Positions 59,482 to 64,000 of a stretch of DNA of 64,000 nucleotides are shown piece after piece (position 1 is the first letter of the stretch; each line of letters opens with the position of its first letter). The notes under the pieces were generated by a model, which worked only from the letters and a program-made list of their open reading frames with translations, had not been told where the DNA came from and made no database searches. The stretch is from Verrucomicrobiota bacterium (GTDB taxonomy: Bacteria > Verrucomicrobiota > Verrucomicrobiia > Limisphaerales > UBA1319): positions 1 to 64,000 of the forward strand of contig JAKLHY010000039.1 of NCBI GenBank assembly GCA_022709905.1. Reading direction: 5' to 3'. Position numbers and translations under genes: made by a program.

Positions 59482-60273
59482 TCATGTGAGCAGCCATTGT
59501 CCCGTTGCGGCCGCGGCAATTACCACCAGCCAAGGGGGAGCTTTCCACCATTGGAGGAGGCCAAATGCGAGCACGGCGGCAGCCGCGTCGCGCGCATCTT
59601 TGACGCCTTCAGTCCAGACGGGATTGTAGAGCGCCGCCAACAGAACGCCCACGACTGCGATGAGATGATGGCGCCAGTCGGACGGGCCGGGCTGCTCGGC
59701 ATGTGGGAGGGTTTTCCGGTAAAGACGCCACCCAATTAGGCCGCCGCCAAGGATGACCCCGACCTGGACGAGCGCCCCCGGGAAGAACAGCAGCAGGGCA
59801 GCCGCTCCCACAGCGATGGTCAGTCGCGTTCGATCTGGACAGAGGTTGCGCCCCATTCCCCACACAGCCTGCGCCACCACTGCGACTGCCGCCAATTTGA
59901 GTCCGTGTAACCAGCCCGCGTGTTGCAGACCGCCAAGCGCGGCCACCCCATATGCAAATGCAATCATCAACACAGCAGATGGCAACGTGAAACAGAGCGA
60001 GGCCAACAGGCCGCCCAGCCATCCGGCGCGCCGAGTTCCCAATGCAAAGACCACCTGACTGCTGGCCGGACCGGGAAGGAACTGGCAAAGCGCCACGAGG
60101 TCGCCGTAAGCCGCATCATCGAGCCAGCGGCGCCTGCTGACGCATTCCTCCCTGAGGTAGCCAAGATGAGCAACCGGGCCTCCGAAGGAGATCAGCCCAA
60201 GTCTAAGGAACGCCCGGAAGACCTCGAAGAGCCTGCGGGGTTCTCGTCCCCTGTGCTGTTTCGTTGGATTCAA
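59482..60273 (-). CDS. ChrA-family chromate transporter with an internal deletion
   Basis: A 263-residue relative of ChrA (usually about 390-400 residues with two CHR halves). The first half is complete: FGGPVAHLGYLREECVSRRRWL, LVALCQFLPGPASSQVVFALG, GGLLASLCFTLPSAVL, LHGLKLAAVAVVAQAVWGM. After residue about 200 the text jumps from WRHHLIAVVGVLLA to LYNPVWTEG, the normal end of the second half, so roughly 120-150 residues of the second half are missing in frame. It is transcribed against the flanking ars genes. It may be a short functional form or a decaying gene; single-half CHR proteins usually work as pairs, and none is present. Confidence 0.75.
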   Translation of the reverse strand: MNPTKQHRGREPRRLFEVFRAFLRLGLISFGGPVAHLGYLREECVSRRRWLDDAAYGDLVALCQFLPGPASSQVVFALGTRRAGWLGGLLASLCFTLPSAVLMIAFAYGVAALGGLQHAGWLHGLKLAAVAVVAQAVWGMGRNLCPDRTRLTIAVGAAALLLFFPGALVQVGVILGGGLIGWRLYRKTLPHAEQPGPSDWRHHLIAVVGVLLAALYNPVWTEGVKDARDAAAAVLAFGLLQWWKAPPWLVVIAAAATGQWLLT

Positions 60274-60434
60274 TGACGCTCCTCGATCGATGGACGCTCC
60301 GCTTGGGGCGAAGCGAGTTTGGCCAGCAGTTTCATTAGGATCAGAAACATAACATGTCGCATCATTGAGGCCACGTCATGGTTCGATTTTTTTCGGAGCG
60401 TCTCATGTGCGGTTTTGGGTCTGTCATTTGGACA

Positions 60435-60463
60435 TTGACAGATACTTAGCGAGTTGGCTAAAT
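60435..60463 (+). promoter_or_regulatory. Promoter and operator of the second arsR
   Basis: TTGACA (60435-60440) and CTAAAT (60458-60463) are spaced 17 bases as -35 and -10. TTAGC (60446-60450) and GCTAA (60457-60461) form an inverted pair between them. The same TTAGCTAA sequence occurs ahead of the permease gene at 60826-60833. Confidence 0.55.
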
Positions 60464-60477
60464 TGCGGCCCGTTGTT

Positions 60478-60777
60478 ATGGCGAAGCCGAAACCAGCCGA
60501 TTTCAAGGCCCAAGCGCAAGTCTTCAAGGCGCTGGCGCATCCGGGGCGTCTGCTCATGGTGGATGAATTGTCCCGGGGCGAGCGGTGTGTGTGCGAACTC
60601 GCGGCGTTGGTCGGGTCGGAGATGCCGACGGTGTCGCGGCACCTATCGCAGCTCAAGAGCGCCGGGATCGTGGATGACGAGAAGCGAGGCGCCCAGGTAT
60701 TTTACCGGTTGGTGACGCCGTGCGTGATGAACTTCTTTCAGTGTGTGGCGTCGGTGAGGAAAAGGTTTCCACAGTAG
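60478..60777 (+). CDS. Second ArsR-family repressor of the island
   Basis: A 99-residue ArsR: KALAHPGRLLMVDELSRGERCVCEL then MPTVSRHLSQLKSAGIVDDEKRGAQVFYRL. Cys37-x-Cys39 occupies the metalloid-sensing position. It differs from the first ArsR and is preceded by its own promoter and TTAGC/GCTAA operator. The permease gene starts 85 bases after its stop, and the same operator motif precedes it, so this repressor is likely to control both itself and the permease/thioredoxin genes. Confidence 0.9.
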   Translation: MAKPKPADFKAQAQVFKALAHPGRLLMVDELSRGERCVCELAALVGSEMPTVSRHLSQLKSAGIVDDEKRGAQVFYRLVTPCVMNFFQCVASVRKRFPQ

Positions 60778-60825
60778 AGAGTGCGCCAGTGGAAGGGATG
60801 GCTTTTTGCGTTTAATATTACTGAA

Positions 60826-60833
60826 TTAGCTAA
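60826..60833 (+). promoter_or_regulatory. Second TTAGCTAA operator, ahead of the permease gene
   Basis: TTAGCTAA in an AATTAGCTAAAT context, 30 bases ahead of the permease ATG. It matches the two half-sites of the arsR2 operator without the six-base gap. Shared control is inferred. Confidence 0.5.
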
Positions 60834-60862
60834 ATGTCGAATACACTCAGGATTGTGAAAAA

Positions 60863-62203
60863 ATGAATGGCGCCTTGGAAATGAACGGCGAGAGTAGAAA
60901 CTGGGGGCGGGGGCTGAAGATCCTTGGCGGATTTGCAGCTGCCTTTGTGCTGTTGTTCTTCCTGCCGGTTGGGGTGCCGCGCTTTGACAACGCCATCAAG
61001 GAGGGACTGGAGCTGACCCTATGGTATGCGCAGGAGCACGTGTTGCTGTGCCTGGTGCCGGCGCTGTTCATCGCGGGGGGTATTAGCACGTTTGTGAGCC
61101 AGGCGTCCGTGATGCGGTATCTGGGGCCAAAAGCCAACAAGGCGCTGGCTTACGGGGTGGCGTCGGTTTCGGGGACCATCCTGGCGGTGTGCTCCTGCAC
61201 GGTCCTGCCGTTGTTTGGGGGCATCTGGATGCGGGGGGCCGGGTTAGGACCGGCCACGGCGTTTCTCTACTCGGGACCGGCCATCAACGTGCTGGCCATC
61301 GTCATGACGGCGCGGATTTTGGGCCTGGAATTGGGCACGGCGCGGGCGATAGGGGCGGTGGCGTTCAGTGTGATTGTGGGTTTTGCCATGCACTTGGTGT
61401 TCCAGAAAGAAGAGCAGGCCAAAGCAGAGGCGGCAGTGGCAATGCCGGAGGTGGAGGCTCGGCGACCGCTCTGGCAGACGGTGTTGTTTTTCGCCTCCAT
61501 GGTGGGGGTGCTGGTGTTTGCCAACTGGAGCAGGCCGGCTGAGCCAACGGGGCTTTGGGCCGGCATCTATGCCTGGAAATGGCCGGTCGCGGTGACGTTC
61601 GCCGCGGGACTCGGGCTGGTGCTAGGGTTATGGTTCGGCTTCAAGTGGAAGGAACTGGCGCTTGCGGCGCTGCCGGTGGTCGTCCTATGTTTTGCCTTTC
61701 CCGATAAACCCTTGATTCCGTTCGTAGTCGGCTGCGCAGGCCTGGCGGTGCTTTGCGCCCGCACCCCTGGCGAGGGGCAGGAATGGTTGGACGCGACGTG
61801 GGGACTGGGGAAGCAGATATTCCCGCTGCTCGTTGGCGGCGTTTTTGTATCCGGCATCTTGCTCGGCCGGCCTGGGCACGAGGGAGTCATACCGTCGGAA
61901 TGGATCAGCCAGTCGGTGGGAGGGAACTCGTTTCTGGCCAACCTGGCTTCGTCGGTTGTGGGCGCGTTCATGTATTTCGCCACACTGACCGAGGTGCCGA
62001 TCTTGCAGGGCTTGATTGGCTCCGGGATGGGCAAAGGTCCGGCGCTGGCGCTGCTCCTGGCAGGCCCTGCCCTTTCGTTGCCCAGCATGCTAGTGCTCCG
62101 GAGCATCATGGGCACGAAGAAGGTTGTTGTGTATGTCGTGTTGGTGGTGATGATGGCCACGATCACCGGCCTGCTTTACGGGGCATTGTGCGGATCAACG
62201 TGA
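60863..62203 (+). CDS. DUF318-type permease (ArsP/SO_0444-like metalloid efflux)
   Basis: A 446-residue, about ten-TM permease of the PF03773 group, which includes ArsP (methylarsenite efflux) and SO_0444 (metal efflux). The motif VCSCTVLPLFGG (residues about 110-121) has the paired Cys, followed by GAGLGPATAFLYSGPAINVLAIV. The second half has the related block TLTEVPILQGLIGSGMGKGPALALLLAGPAL. An internal cytosolic loop (about 175-200) is rich in Glu/Ala. Its neighbours ArsR and thioredoxin-like proteins suggest methylated or trivalent arsenicals as substrate; that remains inferred. Its TGA stop is supplied by the GTGAAAC repeat. Confidence 0.85.
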   Translation: MNGALEMNGESRNWGRGLKILGGFAAAFVLLFFLPVGVPRFDNAIKEGLELTLWYAQEHVLLCLVPALFIAGGISTFVSQASVMRYLGPKANKALAYGVASVSGTILAVCSCTVLPLFGGIWMRGAGLGPATAFLYSGPAINVLAIVMTARILGLELGTARAIGAVAFSVIVGFAMHLVFQKEEQAKAEAAVAMPEVEARRPLWQTVLFFASMVGVLVFANWSRPAEPTGLWAGIYAWKWPVAVTFAAGLGLVLGLWFGFKWKELALAALPVVVLCFAFPDKPLIPFVVGCAGLAVLCARTPGEGQEWLDATWGLGKQIFPLLVGGVFVSGILLGRPGHEGVIPSEWISQSVGGNSFLANLASSVVGAFMYFATLTEVPILQGLIGSGMGKGPALALLLAGPALSLPSMLVLRSIMGTKKVVVYVVLVVMMATITGLLYGALCGST

Positions 62204-62246
62204 AACGTGAAACGTGAAATTGGAAATTGGAAATTGGAAATGTGAA
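62199..62246 (+). repeat. GTGAAAC heptamer array plus TTGGAAA array, at the permease stop
   Basis: ACGTGAAACGTGAAACGTGA then AATTGGAAATTGGAAATTGG. The first TGA of the array is the stop codon of the permease. Heptameric periodicity is clear in both parts. Confidence 0.8.
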
Positions 62247-62267
62247 CAGCAATTAATCGTTGTGAGT

Positions 62268-62510
62268 ATGAATATCCTCGTGATTGGACCCGGCTGCGCG
62301 AAGTGCAAGACTTTGGCGCAGTTTACCGAACAGGCTGTCAAAGAACTCGGGGTGACGGCGGAAATCAACAAGGTCACGGACCTCAAACAAATCATGGCGT
62401 TGGGCGTGATGATGACGCCGGCGCTGGCGGTGAACGGCAACATCAAGGTGGTAGGCAAAGTGCCGAGCATCCCAGAGATCAAGGCCATCCTGCAACAGGC
62501 GGCGGCGTGA
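62268..62510 (+). CDS. Small thioredoxin-like redox-disulfide protein
   Basis: An 80-residue protein of the redox-active disulfide/thioredoxin-3 family. The active site GPGCAKCKTLAQF has CxxC at residues 9-12, followed by the usual VKELGVTAEINKVTDLKQI helix and strand, the cis-Pro MMTPALAVNG, and VGKVPSIPEIKAIL. ATG at 62268 gives the standard start MNILVIGPG. Such proteins accompany PF03773 permeases in many metalloid operons and probably keep cysteines or substrate reduced. Its stop codon also lies in a GTGAAAC repeat. Confidence 0.9.
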   Translation: MNILVIGPGCAKCKTLAQFTEQAVKELGVTAEINKVTDLKQIMALGVMMTPALAVNGNIKVVGKVPSIPEIKAILQQAAA

Positions 62511-62541
62511 AACGTGAAACGTAAAGCGTGAAACGTGAAAG
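62507..62541 (+). repeat. GTGAAAC heptamer array at the thioredoxin-like stop
   Basis: GTGAAACGTGAAACGTAAAG then CGTGAAACGTGAAA. The stop codon TGA of the thioredoxin-like gene is the first TGA in the array; the ProC-like ATG comes eight bases later. Confidence 0.8.
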
Positions 62542-62548
62542 GGCATCT

Positions 62549-63325
62549 ATGAGCAATAGAACCATTGGATTCATCGGGGGGGGACGGGTGACTCGCATCT
62601 TCCTGGAAGGCTGGAAGCGGGCGAACGCCCTTCCAGAAAAAGTCGTGGTTAGTGACTGCAAAGCAGACGCGCTGACCAGACTTAAGAACCAGTTTCCCGG
62701 CGTGCAGACGACGGGCGACAGTCATGCGGCGGCGGCTCAAGACATCGTGTTCTTGGCCGTGCATCCGCCGGTGGTGGCGGAGGTGGCGGCGGATATCCAG
62801 GGCGGGATCAGGCCCGGGGCACTCGTGGTTTCACTGGCACCCAAGTTTACGCTCACCAAGCTCACTGAACTGCTGGGCGGATTCGCGAGACTCGCGCGGG
62901 TTATTCCCAACGCGCCCTCCATTGTTGGCGCGGGATTCAATCCGGTGGCATTCGCGCCCGGGCTTGCTACTGCCGAGACAGCGGAACTCAAAGCGCTGTT
63001 GGCTCCACTGGGTGAGTGTCCCGAGGTCGCCGAAGCCAAGCTCGAAGCTTACGCAGTCCTCACCGCCATGGGGCCAACGTATCTATGGTTCCAACTCCAA
63101 GCTCTTCGGGAAGTGGCGGCTGGGTTTGGGCTCAGCGATGAGGAGATTGTCCCGGCCATGAAGCGGATGGCCTGCGGCGCGACCCGGACCTTGCTGGAAG
63201 CGGGCCTGTCGGCGGCCGAGGTGATGGACCTGGTTCCGGTGAAGCCGTTGGCGGACATGGAAGCACAGGTGACGGAGATGTATCGCACTCGGCTGCCGGC
63301 CATTTACCAGAAGATCAAACCGTGA
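62549..63325 (+). CDS. ProC-like (pyrroline-5-carboxylate reductase family) dehydrogenase
   Basis: A 258-residue NAD(P)-dependent enzyme. Rossmann start NRTIGFIGGGRVTRIFLEGW (GxGxx variant GGGRVT), DIVFLAVHPPVVAEV (NAD-phase loop), and LARVIPNAPSIVGAG, then the C-terminal helices KLEAYAVLTAMGPTYLWFQL and GATRTLLE. In ProC the conserved N-terminal motif is G-x-G-N-M; here GGGRVT replaces it, so coenzyme and substrate use may differ. The gene lies in a metalloid run between two thioredoxin-like genes. Proline formation is one option, another 2-oxo/imine reduction is possible. Confidence 0.8.
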   Translation: MSNRTIGFIGGGRVTRIFLEGWKRANALPEKVVVSDCKADALTRLKNQFPGVQTTGDSHAAAAQDIVFLAVHPPVVAEVAADIQGGIRPGALVVSLAPKFTLTKLTELLGGFARLARVIPNAPSIVGAGFNPVAFAPGLATAETAELKALLAPLGECPEVAEAKLEAYAVLTAMGPTYLWFQLQALREVAAGFGLSDEEIVPAMKRMACGATRTLLEAGLSAAEVMDLVPVKPLADMEAQVTEMYRTRLPAIYQKIKP

Positions 63326-63354
63326 GACGTGAAACGTGAGATGTGAATTGTGAG
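63322..63354 (+). repeat. GTGAAAC heptamer array at the ProC-like stop
   Basis: CGTGAGACGTGAAACGTGAG then ATGTGAATTGTGAGG, a diverged version of the arrays at 62199 and 62507. The stop codon of the ProC-like gene is its first TGA. Confidence 0.75.
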
Positions 63355-63398
63355 GGGGACGTGGGAAGCATCCCAAGGTTCACGAATTAAAACCGAAT

Positions 63399-64000
63399 AT
63401 GAAGACACCCATGAAATTTCTGATCATCGCCGCGCTCGGCGTGGCGGTGGCTGGGGCGGTGGCGCTGAAAAAAGCAAAGCACGATTCCAGCAGCGCCGCG
63501 TCAATTCCGGCGGAAGGTGCGGCCGATGGAAGCAGGGAAATCAGCGCTAATCCGGGGCGCCCGATCAAGCTGCCCAAGCTCATGGATCTGGGCGCGGACA
63601 AGTGCATTCCCTGCAAGGCGATGGCCCCCATCCTGGAAAACCTGAAGAAGGAATACGCAGGCCGGTTTGACGTCGAGTTCATTGATGTGTGGAAGAACCC
63701 CGACGCCGGCAAGCAATACGGCGTCGAGATGATTCCGACGCAAATATTCTACGATGCGAGCGGGAAGGAGCTGTTCCGACATCAGGGTTTCTTTGGCAAG
63801 GAGGACATCCTGGGCAAGTGGAAGGAACTGGGAGTGGACATCAGCGGGGTCCAAGCGGCGGCGGGCATCGTGCGCGAAGCGCCTGTGGCGGCGGACACAC
63901 GCCCACGGGAGTCGGTGTGCTTTATGTGCGATGGCGATGTGGCTGCCAAGACCAAGACAGTGGTGAAAGGCCAGAGTGAGCAGCGTAATCTGTGCGGGCC
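63399..64000 (+). CDS. Membrane-anchored thioredoxin-like protein, 5' part (3' end outside window)
   Basis: Begins MKTPMKFLIIAALGVAVAG, a signal anchor, then a linker and a thioredoxin fold. The active site is DLGADKCIPCKAMAPIL (CxxC), then FDVEFIDVWKNPDAG and the cis-Pro EMIPTQIFYD. Near the window end SVCFMCDGDVAAKT has a second Cys pair (CxxC), likely a metal- or redox-binding extension. The frame runs off at base 64000 without a stop. It ends an ArsR-controlled run with permease, CxxC protein and ProC-like enzyme, and probably supplies reductant outside the cytoplasm. Confidence 0.85.
   Translation, partial: MKTPMKFLIIAALGVAVAGAVALKKAKHDSSSAASIPAEGAADGSREISANPGRPIKLPKLMDLGADKCIPCKAMAPILENLKKEYAGRFDVEFIDVWKNPDAGKQYGVEMIPTQIFYDASGKELFRHQGFFGKEDILGKWKELGVDISGVQAAAGIVREAPVAADTRPRESVCFMCDGDVAAKTKTVVKGQSEQRNLCG

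Overview
The window looks like a chromosomal segment of a Verrucomicrobia-type (PVC superphylum) bacterium with a fairly high GC content. This is an inference from gene content: GH95/GH106-type sugar hydrolases, two OmcB-like DUF11 envelope proteins, G/N-type pilins, a RACo-like corrinoid activator, and intergenic repeat families built on CCGCGAATGGACGCGAAT and GTGAAACGTGAAAC. I saw no rRNA, tRNA, CRISPR array, transposase, integrase or phage gene. Most real genes are long and tightly packed. Accessory character shows as short repeat elements, gene remnants and a metalloid-resistance island at the right end.

Layout. 1-4500: a GH95 fucosidase (3' end outside the window) and a divergent GH106-like hydrolase, with a 47-bp repeat on both sides of the latter. 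4501-4970: a 90-bp inverted-repeat element, three 26-bp tandem copies and the orphaned end of a discoidin-like protein. 5317-12697: uppP, an ArsR-type regulator with an RND adaptor and pump, radC and a GxxExxY protein. 12993-24223: a methyltransferase, an unidentified membrane protein, and a surface-glycan run yfhO-like / GT2 / wecD-like / wecE-like / yfhO-like. 24276-25077: two pilin-like genes with hairpin terminators. 26065-27585: a RACo-like protein. 27678-34609: TolC-like, PhnD-like, sensor kinase and hybrid kinase in one run. 34693-37877 (minus): ABC ATPase, ExbB, ExbD, TonB-like, DUF2062. 38527-40649: ChbG/YdjC-like deacetylase and an MFS carrier. 40817-44747 (minus): secreted protein and two DUF11 proteins. 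45157-49686 (minus): HerA-like ATPase, a 55-residue basic protein and an MscS-like membrane protein. 49894-55226 (minus): coiled-coil protein, OmpA-domain protein, Ras-like GTPase, histidine kinase and LuxR-type regulator. 55631-64000: arsenic island with arsR, arsC, a split-Soret-like cytochrome, arsM, acr3, a shortened chrA, then a second arsR with a permease, two thioredoxin-like proteins and a ProC-like protein.

How the genes work together. The strongest candidate for a little-described system is the five-gene minus-strand run at 49894-55226. A cytoplasmic-domain/one-TM/OmpA protein could tie the cell wall to a small GTPase that lacks the usual Ras glutamine, and a histidine kinase and LuxR-type regulator overlap the same transcript. 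Other points are an ExbD whose expected membrane aspartate is serine, a periplasmic-binding-protein/two-kinase operon headed by a TolC-like gene, a repeat inserted in frame in the wecD-like gene, and the arsenic island with two ArsR-controlled halves.
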